Part shown: positions 44,392 through 54,220 of the stretch, piece after piece
Position numbering within the stretch: the first letter of the stretch is position 1
Layout: every line of letters begins with the position of its first letter
Assembly (NCBI RefSeq): GCF_040564635.1
Contig: NZ_CP159837.1
Location: 5,133,001 to 5,197,000 of the forward strand
DNA length: 64,000 nt
Direction: 5' to 3'
Source of the DNA: Planktothricoides raciborskii GIHE-MW2
GTDB lineage: Bacteria > Cyanobacteriota > Cyanobacteriia > Cyanobacteriales > Laspinemataceae
Notes under the pieces: model-generated
Database searches by the model: none
What the model was told of the DNA's origin: nothing
Seen by the model: the letters and a program-made list of their open reading frames with translations, nothing else
Translations under genes and position numbers: made by a program

Positions 44392-46557
44392 GTGGCTCTA
44401 CTCACACAGATCAAACAAATTATTACAAGCTGGTGGTCTGAGTTCACCCTCCAGACCAAACTAATGGCTGCTGCCACCTTGGTGGTTTCTTTAATTATGA
44501 GTGGCCTGACATTTTGGGCTGTCAATACGATCCAAGATGATGCCAGGATGAATGATACCCGCTTTGGTCGGGATCTGGGTTTATTGTTGGCAAGTAATGT
44601 GGCGCCCTTGATTGCGGAACACAACGAGACAGAGGTGGCCCGCTTTTCCCACCGTTTTTACAGCAGCACTACCAGCGTGCGTTATATGCTGTATGCCGAC
44701 CCTCAAGGACAAATATTCTTGGGAATTCCTTTCTCAGAATCACAGGTGCAAAATTCCCTGATGCTGCAACGGCGAATTCAGTTACCGGAAGGCTTTGCCA
44801 CCAATTCTGATTTGCCAATGGTACGCCAACACCAGACTCCAGCCGGAGAAGTGACCGATGTTTTTGTGCCGTTGATCCATGATGAGCAATATCTAGGAGT
44901 ATTGGCGATCGGGATTAACCCCAATCCTACGGTGGTGGCTTCCTCTCATTTGACCAGGGATGTGACAATTGCTGTGTTTGTCTCGATTTGGGTGATGGTG
45001 ATTTTGGGGGCGGTGTTTAATGCCCTAAATATTACTAAACCGATTAAAGAGTTATTGCTGGGGGTGAAAAATATTGCCGCCGGTAATTTTAAGCAGCGGA
45101 TTGATTTGCCTTTTGGTGGAGAACTGGGTGAATTAATTTTTAGCTTTAATGAGATGGCCGAACGGTTGGAAAAGTACGAAGCCCAAAATATCGAGGAGAT
45201 GACCGCAGAAAAAGCCAAGCTAGAAACCCTGGTTTCCACGATCGCTGATGGGGCAGTGCTAATTGATACTAATTTACAGGTTGTCTTAGTTAATCCCAGA
45301 GCAAGAGTATTTTTTGGCTGGCAAGGCAGCAATATCATCGGCGAAAATGTCCTGCATTGTTTACCTTCGGCAGTGACGGTAAAACTGACGCGACCTTTGT
45401 ATGAAATTGCGGCTGGCGATCGCGAAGGGGCGGAATTTAGAATCAGCCTCACAGAACCCACGCGACGCAGTGTCCGCATTCTGCTGACCACCGTATTACT
45501 CCACAAAGCCCCTGGAGATGAACCTTTGTGTCAAACCTGTACTTACCATCAGGAAAATACTTGTACCTCTTCCCAACGACCGACCGCCACGGAATGTACC
45601 CTCTATCAAGACTCGTTCAAATGTAATATTGGACCTCATTACTATCGTGATAGTCTCAAAGGCATTGCCATGACGATTCAAGATATTACTCGTGAGGTGG
45701 AACTCAACGAAGCGAAAAGTCAATTTATTAGCAATGTTTCCCATGAACTCAGAACCCCACTTTTTAATATTAAATCGTTTATTGAAACTTTGCATGATTA
45801 TGGGGAAGAACTCACCGCAACCGAGCGGCGTGAGTTCTTAGAAACTGCCAATAATGAAACCGATCGCCTGACTCGATTAGTTAATGATGTTTTGGATCTT
45901 TCTCGATTAGAATCCGCTCGAATCTATAACTTTGAAGGAATTGATTTGGCGCAGAATATTGAACAAACGCTGCGGACTTATCAGTTGAATGCCAAAGATA
46001 AAGGTATTCAACTCGGCCAAGAAATTGCTCCCAATTTGCCCCCAGTGGTGGGAAATTATGATTTATTGCTGCAAGTTTTCGCCAATTTAGTGGGCAATTC
46101 CTTGAAGTTCACCACTTCTGGGGGACGGGTGATGATTCGGGCTTATGTCCTCGAAGAGCCCCAGGCGACTATTCGTTTTTCTTGGTCAACGGACAAAACT
46201 GCCGAAATTCAAGAAACAAAAAAAGTGGTGCGGATTGAGATTTCCGATACGGGGATCGGCATTGATCCGGAAGACCAAGAGGCAATTTTTGACCGCTTTT
46301 TCCGGGTGGAAAATCGGGTACATACTTTGGAAGGAACGGGTCTGGGTTTGTCCATTGTGAAGAATATTATGGACAAGCACCATAGTAAAATTAATTTAAT
46401 TAGTGAGGTGGGGGTGGGGACAACTTTTTGGTTTGATCTGGCCGTGTTTGAGGAAGAAATGAATCCGTCAAAGCCAGAGAATTTTCAGCCGATTTTCCAT
46501 CAGGAAACGGTGGATGCGGCGATCGCTTCTCCCGAAAAAATTAGCCAGAAAATTTAA
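44392..46557 (+). CDS. nblS: NblS-type sensor histidine kinase (DspA/Hik33, Ycf26)
   Basis: About 721 residues. Start uncertain: GTG 44392 after TAGGA, or TTG 44368. Two membrane segments enclose a sensor loop; HAMP (NITKPIKELLLGVKNIAAGN), a PAS domain, a His box SHELRTPLFNIKSFIETL near residue 460, and N, G1 and G2 boxes (GNSLKF, DTGIGI, GTGLGLS). NblS controls phycobilisome breakdown and high-light and nutrient-stress genes with RpaB. Between PAS and the His box is a five-Cys segment (CQTC-x7-C-x10-C-x8-C, codons 45525-45630), a possible metal or redox site. Confidence 0.9.
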   Translation: MALLTQIKQIITSWWSEFTLQTKLMAAATLVVSLIMSGLTFWAVNTIQDDARMNDTRFGRDLGLLLASNVAPLIAEHNETEVARFSHRFYSSTTSVRYMLYADPQGQIFLGIPFSESQVQNSLMLQRRIQLPEGFATNSDLPMVRQHQTPAGEVTDVFVPLIHDEQYLGVLAIGINPNPTVVASSHLTRDVTIAVFVSIWVMVILGAVFNALNITKPIKELLLGVKNIAAGNFKQRIDLPFGGELGELIFSFNEMAERLEKYEAQNIEEMTAEKAKLETLVSTIADGAVLIDTNLQVVLVNPRARVFFGWQGSNIIGENVLHCLPSAVTVKLTRPLYEIAAGDREGAEFRISLTEPTRRSVRILLTTVLLHKAPGDEPLCQTCTYHQENTCTSSQRPTATECTLYQDSFKCNIGPHYYRDSLKGIAMTIQDITREVELNEAKSQFISNVSHELRTPLFNIKSFIETLHDYGEELTATERREFLETANNETDRLTRLVNDVLDLSRLESARIYNFEGIDLAQNIEQTLRTYQLNAKDKGIQLGQEIAPNLPPVVGNYDLLLQVFANLVGNSLKFTTSGGRVMIRAYVLEEPQATIRFSWSTDKTAEIQETKKVVRIEISDTGIGIDPEDQEAIFDRFFRVENRVHTLEGTGLGLSIVKNIMDKHHSKINLISEVGVGTTFWFDLAVFEEEMNPSKPENFQPIFHQETVDAAIASPEKISQKI

Positions 46558-46811
46558 ATATTCACCGGATTACCTGTTTCCCCAGAGTGTAAAACAATTT
46601 AGACCACTGGAGGCAAAGGATAGGATCCCCAGGCATTCATCGTGGATGAATTCTCTATGGCAGAATAGAGATAGCGATCGCGTTCAAGATTCAGCCATAG
46701 TTCACCAATAATGAATCCCTGAATGCATCTGATATTGCACAAACAGAGCAAGGGACATGGTTGAGTAATTCAAAAACCCTTATTTTTGACTAATTTAGAG
46801 GATGATAGCGA
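46558..46811. other. Intergenic, nothing assigned
   Basis: Contains GAATTCTCTATGGCAGAATAGAGA (46643-46668) with short inverted parts. No gene seen. AGAGGA upstream of ATG 46812 is the ribosome binding site of the next gene. Confidence 0.45.
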
Positions 46812-47135
46812 ATGGATAATAATAATTTGATCAAACAACTGCTGATGATCGGCATTGGCACCACCTCCCTGGTCGCAGAAAAACTCAAAGAAGTTAGCGA
46901 TCAGTGGGTTCAAGATGGCAAAATCAATCCAGATCAAGCGCAGCATTTTGTAGACGATTTGATGCAGAATATCAAATCTGAACAAGGTAATTTTGAAGCC
47001 CAGATGGAACGGCAAATCCGCAATTTAATGCAGGATATTGGGGTGCCGCGTCAAGCGGAGATGGATGAACTACGGGGACGGCTGGATCGCCTGGAACGAC
47101 AGATCCGAGATTTAGAAAATCGGCATTGGCGTTAA
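46812..47135 (+). CDS. Phasin-like helical protein
   Basis: 107 residues, nearly all helix: an amphipathic start (NNLIKQLLMIGIGTTSLVAE), then a coiled coil (MDELRGRLDRLERQIRDL). Like the cyanobacterial phasin-family proteins that are related by composition to polyhydroxyalkanoate granule coats; whether this strain makes such granules cannot be seen here. ATG 46812. Confidence 0.7.
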   Translation: MDNNNLIKQLLMIGIGTTSLVAEKLKEVSDQWVQDGKINPDQAQHFVDDLMQNIKSEQGNFEAQMERQIRNLMQDIGVPRQAEMDELRGRLDRLERQIRDLENRHWR

Positions 47136-47412
47136 TATCGGCCACATGGGGCAAAAAATTACTTAAAACAATGGCACGGCCAAAATCATCAGAGGATTTT
47201 TTCGCAGTTTTTCTTTTTTTCCTGTGACCCTTTAGGTTTAAAGTGAGGATGAAAGCCAATGTACCTTAGAACCAAATTGTAGGGGCAAAGCATTCGCGTA
47301 ACAATCTTGAGGATTATCCAATAAAATTTCAGCGCGGTAAGCTTTCGCCATGCCGTAGGCTATATGCTTTGCCCTGACAAAGATATTGCGACCGATAAAA
47401 GGAGGAGTAATT

Positions 47413-48024
47413 TTGCGAGAAATTTTAATCAGCCTAGGCGTGATGTTGGCCTGCTTTTTGGTACTGGCGATCTCCCAACTGACCAATAAAGGTCAAGAGG
47501 CGATCGCAGGGGAACTGAAGACTGAACAATCCCCAAACCCGGTGACAGAAGTCACGAGCATTGCTTCTCGTCCCCAAAAAACCAGTTTACAAGCGCTGAT
47601 TGACAGCGCGGATCCCAATCAGTCGAAAAAACAAACCTTAATAGCCAGCGCTAACACAACAGAAATGGATAGTTCAAAAAACGTGATTACCACTGACTCT
47701 GGCCTCAAGTATATTGATATTGAACCGGGAACTGGTGCGACTCCCCAACGGGGTAACACCGTGGTAGTTCACTACACCGGCACCCTCGAAGATGGCACCA
47801 AGTTTGACAGTTCACGCGATCGCGGTCAGCCTTTCCAGTTCAAAATTGGTATCGGTCAAGTGATCAAAGGCTGGGATGAAGGTGTTGGCAGTATGAAAGT
47901 TGGCGGTCGTCGTCAACTGATTATTCCCGCAGACTTAGGATATGGGGCGCGTGGCGCCGGTGGAGTGATTCCGCCCAATGCCACTTTAATTTTTGATGTA
48001 GAATTAATCAGAATTGCTAACTAA
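47413..48024 (+). CDS. FKBP-type peptidyl-prolyl isomerase, membrane-anchored
   Basis: 203 residues from TTG 47413. AAAGGAGGAG at 47397-47406 fixes this start and rules out the TTG at 47386. N-terminal hydrophobic anchor (EILISLGVMLACFLVLAISQ), a Ser/Thr-rich linker, then a full FKBP domain (VVVHYTGTLEDGTKFDSSRD, GQVIKGWDEGV, PADLGYGARGAGGVIPPNAT). It catalyses proline isomerisation of exported proteins in the lumen or periplasm. Confidence 0.92.
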   Translation: MREILISLGVMLACFLVLAISQLTNKGQEAIAGELKTEQSPNPVTEVTSIASRPQKTSLQALIDSADPNQSKKQTLIASANTTEMDSSKNVITTDSGLKYIDIEPGTGATPQRGNTVVVHYTGTLEDGTKFDSSRDRGQPFQFKIGIGQVIKGWDEGVGSMKVGGRRQLIIPADLGYGARGAGGVIPPNATLIFDVELIRIAN

Positions 48025-48025
48025 G

Positions 48026-48135
48026 CCTGCCCCCGCCTCTGCGGGGGTTTGAGATTATCGCTATTTGAGATTATCGCTCTTTGCTAGTCATTGTGTGAAA
48101 CAAACCCGGTTTCTTGAGGAGGCCGGTTTTTTTGC
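48026..48135. terminator. GC hairpin and AAACCCGG repeat after the FKBP gene
   Basis: CCCCCGC-CTCT-GCGGGGG followed by TTTGAG (48030-48051) is the likely FKBP terminator, then GAGATTATCGCTMTTTGA is duplicated and AAACCCGGTTTCTTGAGGAGGCCGGTTTTTTT completes the block. Confidence 0.65.
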
Positions 48136-48164
48136 GCTAAACATAACTGGTTCACTGGTGATTT

Positions 48165-48428
48165 GTGATAATAATGATTGACAACGGCACTGCCCTGCTG
48201 GGAATTGTAGAGCTTCCCCCCGGCCTAACCGATGGCGGTCTGCACGGGCGCAGGCGCAGTGAATCCCCGTCCAGACCCCGCCATGAGGTGCGATCGGTTG
48301 CCTTCAGTAACGGCTATTTAGTCAATGGCGAGGAGCAAGGAACTGTTAACATCTGGAAAAAACCGTATAAATCAGCATTCAAGGTCGTTTTTAGGGGCGA
48401 AGCATTCGGGCTAAAAATCTCTGGGTAA
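48165..48428 (+). pseudogene. WD40 C-terminal remnant
   Basis: The segment at 48274-48368 translates as HEVRSVAFSNGYLVNGEEQG then TVNIWKKP, clearly like the last blade of the WD40 protein at 38.7 kb ([20 protein letters not shown]). The reading before and after is not protein-like. It is a single-blade leftover of a second gene copy. Confidence 0.6.
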
Positions 48429-48605
48429 AAACCGACCATTAATTCCCCGAATGCTTGTCCTTACTCGGTAGCTTTTTCAACTTATTCAGGTCTAAAGAGC
48501 AACGATATCATTTCCGCGAATGCGGTCATAAAGTAGGTCATAAAGTAAAATAAATTATGTACCTTAACCTAATGAACAACGCTATAGTTAATTTCCGGTA
48601 AATTT

Positions 48606-49439
48606 ATGATAAAAAACCTTAAATTAATTCGCTTTATTACGAGATTATTTATCTTAGAAATTGTAGTTATATCAAACAATATTGCCCAGTCTCAAGAGTC
48701 AATTAATTTGAGTATAAATGAGCATTTATATAGCCAAAATCAGGTGATTAACGCTTATGAAAAATTTACCCAAAGATGTCTTTCTAGGGAAACCCTAGCA
48801 GCCGATGAGCAGCATACCATTGAAGTTCTATTAACGAAAATGGAAACCCAAGATTGTGCAGAAGCATCGGCAAAATTATTTATGTTAACCACCCTTGACA
48901 TATCGGGATCTGAGATTAAAAATATCCAACCTTTAGGTGATTTAAGCAATCTCACCGAGTTGTATTTGGGGAATAATCAAATCAGCGATATCGAACCGTT
49001 GGCGAATTTAACCAATCTCTCCTGGTTGTCCTTGGATATCAATCAAATCAGCGATATCGAACCGTTGGCGAATTTAACCAATCTCTCCTTATTAGCTTTG
49101 GCGAATAATCAAATCAGCGATATCGAACCGTTGGCGAATTTAACCAATCTTTCCTGGTTGTCCTTGCAGATAAATCAAATCAGTAATCTTGAGCCTTTGG
49201 CCAATTTAACCAATCTCTATGAGTTGTATTTGTCAACTAATCAAATCAGTAATTTAGAACCGTTGGCCAATTTAACCGAACTCACCGAGTTGCAATTAGA
49301 TGATAATCAAATCAGTAATCTTGAACCGTTGGCCAATTTAACCAATATTTCCTGGTTGACCTTGGGAAATAACCCTTTAACAAGCTGTGCTGCCTCTTTA
49401 CCGGAAATAATTCGCTCGGCTTGTGAATCTGCGCGTTAA
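48606..49439 (+). CDS. Secreted leucine-rich-repeat protein (internalin-like)
   Basis: 277 residues. Signal-like N-terminus, a cap region with two Cys, then seven 22-residue LRRs (LTNLSWLSLDINQISDIEPL type). A Cys/Pro end (CAASLPEIIRSACESAR) follows. Consensus LxxLxxLxLxxNQIxDxxPL is the internalin class. Repeats at DNA level are 66 bases long and nearly identical, indicating recent expansion or gene conversion. Protein-protein binding outside the cytoplasm is likely. Confidence 0.88.
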   Translation: MIKNLKLIRFITRLFILEIVVISNNIAQSQESINLSINEHLYSQNQVINAYEKFTQRCLSRETLAADEQHTIEVLLTKMETQDCAEASAKLFMLTTLDISGSEIKNIQPLGDLSNLTELYLGNNQISDIEPLANLTNLSWLSLDINQISDIEPLANLTNLSLLALANNQISDIEPLANLTNLSWLSLQINQISNLEPLANLTNLYELYLSTNQISNLEPLANLTELTELQLDDNQISNLEPLANLTNISWLTLGNNPLTSCAASLPEIIRSACESAR

Positions 49440-49522
49440 TATTTTTGTGACTTTCAAGTCGAAACGCGATCGCATCAATCCACAGTTTTTCCTCTGTCTT
49501 TTCCTATCTGTTTTTAATCACT

Positions 49523-50692
49523 ATGACTCATAAACCCATCTATCTTGACTGTCACTCCACGACTCCGGTAGACGATCGCGTCGTTCAGGCGATGTTGCCA
49601 TATTTTACCGAACATTTTGGCAATGCGGCTAGTAATAATCATCAATATGGTTGGGAGTCAGAAGCAGCGGTAAAACAAGCGCGAGAAACTATCGCGAAAG
49701 CTATCAAAGCTGCCCCAGAGGAAATTATTTTTACCAGTGGGGCAACGGAATCTAATAATTTGGCCATTAAAGGGGTGGCTGAGGCATATTTTCAGAAAGG
49801 CAAACATATTATTACGGTGCAAACCGAACATAATGCGGTACTCGACCCTTGTAAGTATCTGGAAACCCTGGGATTTAAAGTTACTTATTTGCCCGTGAAA
49901 CCCGATGGATTAATTGATTTAGGAGAACTTGAAGCGGCTTTTCGCCCGGATACTATTCTCGTATCTGTGATGGCGGCTAATAATGAAATTGGGGTGTTAC
50001 AACCGTTAGCAAAAATTGGGGAAATGTGTGGATCGCGAGATGTTTTATTTCATACGGATGCAGCCCAAGCCATTGGCAAAATTCCCCTGGATGTGCAGAA
50101 CATGAATATCCATTTAATGTCCTTAACTGCCCATAAAGTTTATGGGCCAAAAGGAATTGGGGCGCTGTATGTCCGTCGCCGGAATCCGAGGGTGAAATTA
50201 GCGCCACAATTGCACGGTGGCGGACATGAACGGGGTCTGAGATCGGGTACTTTAAATACGCCGCAAATTGTCGGATTTGCTAAAGCGGTGGAGTTGGGAA
50301 TTGGGGAAATGAAATCGGAAAGCAAACGGTTAGTTAAATTGCGCGATCGCCTCTGGGCTAAATTATCAACTTTGGATGGAGTTTGTCTGAATGGACATCC
50401 CACAGAACGACTTCCGGGCAATCTAAATATTAGTGTGGAAGGGGTTGATGGGGCAGCCTTATTGTTGGGGTTGCAACCTGTAGTGGCAGTGTCTTCCGGT
50501 TCCGCTTGTACTTCCGCAAAAGTTGCCCCATCTCATGTGTTAAAAGCCCTGGGACATTCTGAATCATTAGCTTATGCTTCGATCCGATTTGGCATTGGTC
50601 GGTTTAATACCCCGGAAGAAATCGATCGCGTGGCTGAAGCGGCGATCGCCACTATTACCGCTTTACGCAAAGTCCTATTCAGAAACAAATAA
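49523..50692 (+). CDS. Cysteine desulfurase (NifS/IscS type)
   Basis: 389 residues. PLP enzyme: TEHNAVLDP, the Lys in LTAHKVYGPKG near 203, and the active Cys in SSGSACTSAKV near 328, all present. It removes sulfur from cysteine for Fe-S clusters and, through carriers, tRNA thiolation by MnmA. The long active-site loop places it in the IscS/NifS group rather than SufS. No iscU or nif gene lies nearby. Its 3' end overlaps the opposing GT2 gene by 18 bases. Confidence 0.92.
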   Translation: MTHKPIYLDCHSTTPVDDRVVQAMLPYFTEHFGNAASNNHQYGWESEAAVKQARETIAKAIKAAPEEIIFTSGATESNNLAIKGVAEAYFQKGKHIITVQTEHNAVLDPCKYLETLGFKVTYLPVKPDGLIDLGELEAAFRPDTILVSVMAANNEIGVLQPLAKIGEMCGSRDVLFHTDAAQAIGKIPLDVQNMNIHLMSLTAHKVYGPKGIGALYVRRRNPRVKLAPQLHGGGHERGLRSGTLNTPQIVGFAKAVELGIGEMKSESKRLVKLRDRLWAKLSTLDGVCLNGHPTERLPGNLNISVEGVDGAALLLGLQPVVAVSSGSACTSAKVAPSHVLKALGHSESLAYASIRFGIGRFNTPEEIDRVAEAAIATITALRKVLFRNK

Positions 50693-51670
50693 ATCAGGGA
50701 CGATCAAAGCTTCATCGGATAACTTTGATGCTCTTTGTCCCTCCGTTCGCGCTTGCCAACAGATTAAATCAATGGGAGTTTTCAGCAAATCCACCAGGGT
50801 ATTTTTTCCCAATAAGGTTTTCCCGGTAGCGATCGGCAATTCTTTTAATAACCACCGACTCAGACGATAAATCGATTCACGGGGAGTCAGTTCACGCATT
50901 AACTCAACCCCGTGAATTTCGTGCAAGTAACGATTAGATTCTCCGTACCGCCGCCACTGACTTTTTAGTTGGCGCAACGTTGAACGGTGACGATGTTCAA
51001 CTAAAGCTAAGGGGGCAAATTTTATCTGCCAATTAGTTCCTCTTAAAATCCGCCAACAAATATCGGCATCTCCCCCAGTAGTGAGGTAAGGCCGAAATAA
51101 GCCGATTTCTGAAAATATCCAACGGCGAATGGCTAAATTTGCGGTTTGTCCATAAGGACAAAAGGAATGATCTAGGGTATGTTTTTGGGATAAAGTTTCT
51201 TGGATATCGGCGTATTTTTCCAGGAGAGTTTTGCCGGATAAGGCAACAATTTCTCCGGCGACAATTCCCACGTTTTCGGCAATAAATGGTTGAATTAAAT
51301 TAGCCAGCCAGTCAGGTTTTGGCCGACAGTCGGCATCGGTAAAGGCGATGATTTGGCCTGTAGCTGCTTGAATGCCTGTATTCCGGGCAGCATAGGAACT
51401 TTGGATGTGATTTTGATTTAAGGCATAAAGCTTAATTGACGATGGATCTGCTTGGCAGGATGCGGCGGCAGTTGCCAAAATTTCCCCGGTGCGATCGCGG
51501 CTATTATTATCAACGAGTAAGTATTCTACTTGTTGCCTGGGATAAGTTTGCCGCCGCAGACACTCTAATAAATCCGGTAAATCTTTTTCCCCATTATAAA
51601 TTGGCACAACGACGGAAACTGGAGGAAAAAAATGGGAATTTTCGGAGGCTTGAATCACAGTTTCAGTCAT
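50675..51670 (-). CDS. Glycosyltransferase family 2
   Basis: 331 residues. GT-A fold: VSVVVPIYNGEKDLPDLLEC, LLVDNNSRDRTGEIL and FTDADCRPKPDWLANL (DxD-like), and GGDADICWRIL further on. No membrane segment, so cytosolic or peripheral. Acceptor unknown; cell-surface polysaccharide is a reasonable guess. It converges and overlaps with the cysteine desulfurase by 18 bases, so the two transcripts overlap. Confidence 0.85.
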   Translation of the reverse strand: MTETVIQASENSHFFPPVSVVVPIYNGEKDLPDLLECLRRQTYPRQQVEYLLVDNNSRDRTGEILATAAASCQADPSSIKLYALNQNHIQSSYAARNTGIQAATGQIIAFTDADCRPKPDWLANLIQPFIAENVGIVAGEIVALSGKTLLEKYADIQETLSQKHTLDHSFCPYGQTANLAIRRWIFSEIGLFRPYLTTGGDADICWRILRGTNWQIKFAPLALVEHRHRSTLRQLKSQWRRYGESNRYLHEIHGVELMRELTPRESIYRLSRWLLKELPIATGKTLLGKNTLVDLLKTPIDLICWQARTEGQRASKLSDEALIVPDLFVSE

Positions 51671-51879
51671 AAAAAATTTTTTATGTATATCTTAGTATAT
51701 TTTAGTATATATTTTAGTATATTTTAGGATATTTTATTTATCGGTTGGCGATATCTGGGGTGACAGATCAAACGGTCTAATCGCTCTTAGCATTCAGCCT
51801 TAAGGGATGAGCCGTCAGCTAAACACTGAAAGCTCAAAGCTAAAAGCTGAAAGCTGAAAGCGAATGGTACTTATGGTAA
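51671..51879. repeat. TTTTAGTATAT and AAAGCTGAAAGC repeats
   Basis: ATATTTTAGTATAT repeats (51690-51735) upstream of the GT2 gene and AGCTGAAAGCTCAAAGCTAA (51826-51862) upstream of the end of mraY. No gene. Confidence 0.7.
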
Positions 51880-52992
51880 TTAACGAATCACCAGACTGAG
51901 AAAGACTAGCAGCGCATTGATCAAATAAAAGATGCCGACTACTTGAATTTCTGACCAACCACTGAGTTCTAAATGATGGTGAATCGGAGCCATTTTCAAG
52001 AGACGTTTACCCACTCCATCGGGGCCTTTTGTGGCTTTATAATAGCCAACTTGGGCGATCACTGAGAGGGCTTCGACAAAGAAAATGCCGCTAATTAAAA
52101 ATAAAGACCAAAGGGTATTACTGAGCAGTGCCACCCCTGCCAAGGCGCCGCCGAGGGCAAGAGAACCTGTGTCACCCATAAATACTTGGGCTGGGTTGCG
52201 GTTGTATAGCAAGAAACCCAGGCAACTGCCACTCATGGCGGCACAAAAGACCATTAAATCAGGAAAATTGGGTGCGACCACTACCCCCAAACCAAAGAAG
52301 GCGATCGCCCCAGTTCCGGCCATTAGTCCATCCAACCCATCGGTCAAGTTAGTGGAATTACTTTCAGCGGCTAGGACAAATGCGGCCAAAGGCCAAAATA
52401 ACCAACCTAAGCGCAGAACTTGGCCAAAAGGCAGGGCGATATTGGTCAGACTGGCTGGTTGAGTTACCGCCAACCATAAACAAAACATTACCGCTAAGGC
52501 AATTTGTAATCCCAGTTTCATCCGGGGGGAAATACCTTTGTTGGACTTTTTCAGCAGAATTTGCCAGTCATCCAACCAGCCGATCGCCCCATAACCCAAG
52601 GTTAAGACTGCCACGCCCAGGACGAGGGGAGAAAACCCTGACAACACCACGGCAACCAGTGCGCCGACGGGAATAAAAAACACGCCTCCCATGGTCGGCG
52701 TGCCACCTTTTTTTAAATGTGTTTGTGGGCCATCTTCACGAATCACTTGCCCAGCTTTGAGTTGGCGCAGTAATGGCACAACCCAATAGCCTAAAACTGC
52801 GGTCAACAAAGCACTAACCAGGAGGGGTAAGGTGAGAGAGAATTGCAGATTCGAAGGTATTCTACCCCCAGTTCTATCTAATATCAGGGCAGCGATACTC
52901 AAACTTAGGGTCAGTATCAGGAACAAATAGGTTCCAGAGAGTCCCAGTGATTTAATGGATAAGAATTTAGCGTTCACAGGTTTTGAAGTCAC
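51880..52992 (-). CDS. mraY: Phospho-N-acetylmuramoyl-pentapeptide transferase
   Basis: 370 residues, ten membrane segments. GPQTHLKKGGTPTMGGVFF, NSTNLTDGLDGLMAG and VFMGDTGSLALGGALAG hold the Asp residues that bind Mg2+ and UDP-MurNAc-pentapeptide; HHHLELSGWSE is the last loop. It makes lipid I, the first membrane step of peptidoglycan synthesis. ATG 52992. It stands alone here, not in a dcw cluster, as is common in cyanobacteria. Confidence 0.96.
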   Translation of the reverse strand: MTSKPVNAKFLSIKSLGLSGTYLFLILTLSLSIAALILDRTGGRIPSNLQFSLTLPLLVSALLTAVLGYWVVPLLRQLKAGQVIREDGPQTHLKKGGTPTMGGVFFIPVGALVAVVLSGFSPLVLGVAVLTLGYGAIGWLDDWQILLKKSNKGISPRMKLGLQIALAVMFCLWLAVTQPASLTNIALPFGQVLRLGWLFWPLAAFVLAAESNSTNLTDGLDGLMAGTGAIAFFGLGVVVAPNFPDLMVFCAAMSGSCLGFLLYNRNPAQVFMGDTGSLALGGALAGVALLSNTLWSLFLISGIFFVEALSVIAQVGYYKATKGPDGVGKRLLKMAPIHHHLELSGWSEIQVVGIFYLINALLVFLSLVIR

Positions 52993-53175
52993 TCCTCACA
53001 ATTTCATCGGTATATGGCGATCGCATCGGTCAAAGAAATAACCGATAAACCAGCTATAGGGCGATCGCACCGAAAGCGATTAACACGAGAGCGATTAGCT
53101 GAAAGCTAATCCTCTTCAGCTAATGACAAATGAAAGCTCAAAGGCAAAAGCTGACGGCGAATCGTTGATGATGGC

Positions 53176-53427
53176 TTAATCATCATCTACCAGGAGGTCA
53201 TCATCGTCATCATCATCGTATTTACCGTCATTTTCAATCAGTTCAGCAATTTCTTCTTCGGAGTCGAGCAGTAGCTCATCATTGTCGTTGGTTCTATCAA
53301 GCATTCGACCACTTCTTTCCAGCCATTCTAGGATGGAAGTTTCATACTGCAAAGGAATGACATCCGCGATTTCATAGCGCGGTTTTTCAGTCAGAGAAGG
53401 GTTACGGATTTCAGATAGCTCAGACAT
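53176..53427 (-). CDS. DUF3134-like small acidic cyanobacterial protein
   Basis: 83 residues. RNPSLTEKPRYEIADVIPLQ then ETSILEWLERSGRML is the hallmark of this cyanobacteria-restricted family, followed by a very acidic C-terminus (DDDDDDD). Function unknown. ATG 53427. Shares the minus strand with mraY, 180 bases apart. Confidence 0.75.
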   Translation of the reverse strand: MSELSEIRNPSLTEKPRYEIADVIPLQYETSILEWLERSGRMLDRTNDNDELLLDSEEEIAELIENDGKYDDDDDDDLLVDDD

Positions 53428-53605
53428 CTTAAGGCCTAATACTAATAACTAAAGGGGTGAATTGGAGACAACCATCAGCCCTTGGGAGGCAGTGGGAGTT
53501 GTCTATGGTAAATCCCGATAGGGATTTCAACTATCATGGATTATGATAGCGGAGATTGCCAAAACAATCCGACTTTCACCCATTCAGTTATTCCCATGAA
53601 AACAA

Positions 53606-54220
53606 ATGGTACAGGTTAATTTAGAGATGCTGATGAGTCGCAAACGAGCCTTGTTAGAGGCGATCGCCGATAAAAATCGGGGTTTACAAGCGACGACCGC
53701 TCAAAAAGAAGCCATCCAAACGGCGATTTCCCAGTTAGAGTTAAGCAATCCCCACCCCCGACCTGTGCAACGACTGGATCTTCTTGACGGGGATTGGCGA
53801 CTGGTTTACACCACCAGTCGGGAACTGTTAAATATTGACCGTTTGCCTTTAGCCAAATTGGGCAATATTTATCAATGTGTCCGCAGCAAAGAGGCCAAAA
53901 TTTACAATATTGCCGAACTCGATGGCTTGCCCTACCTAGCGGCGATCGTCTGTGTCAGCGCTCGATTTACGCCGGAATCTTCCACGCGGGTTCAGGTCAA
54001 ATTTGAACGCAACATTACTGGGTTTCAGGGTTTGATTGGTTATCAGTCACCGGCGCAATTAATTGACGAGATCGCCGCTGGTCAAAGCTATAAATATAAA
54101 GCCATTGATTTTCAGATTAATTCTACCCGTCAAGGTTGGGTGGAAATCACCTATTTAGATCGAGACCTCCGCATCGGACGGGGGAACGAGGGAAATGTCT
54201 TTGTTTTAACCAAAGTTTAA
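53606..54220 (+). CDS. PAP/fibrillin-family protein
   Basis: 204 residues, lipocalin-like. LDGDWRLVYTTSRELLNIDR is the family's entry motif and RNITGFQGLIGYQSPAQLID and the end WVEITYLDRDLRIGRGNEGN match plastoglobulin-type proteins. Soluble or thylakoid-peripheral; binds hydrophobic molecules. ATG 53606. Its mRNA may end at GTGGGGC/GCCCCAC (54326-54351). Confidence 0.88.
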   Translation: MVQVNLEMLMSRKRALLEAIADKNRGLQATTAQKEAIQTAISQLELSNPHPRPVQRLDLLDGDWRLVYTTSRELLNIDRLPLAKLGNIYQCVRSKEAKIYNIAELDGLPYLAAIVCVSARFTPESSTRVQVKFERNITGFQGLIGYQSPAQLIDEIAAGQSYKYKAIDFQINSTRQGWVEITYLDRDLRIGRGNEGNVFVLTKV

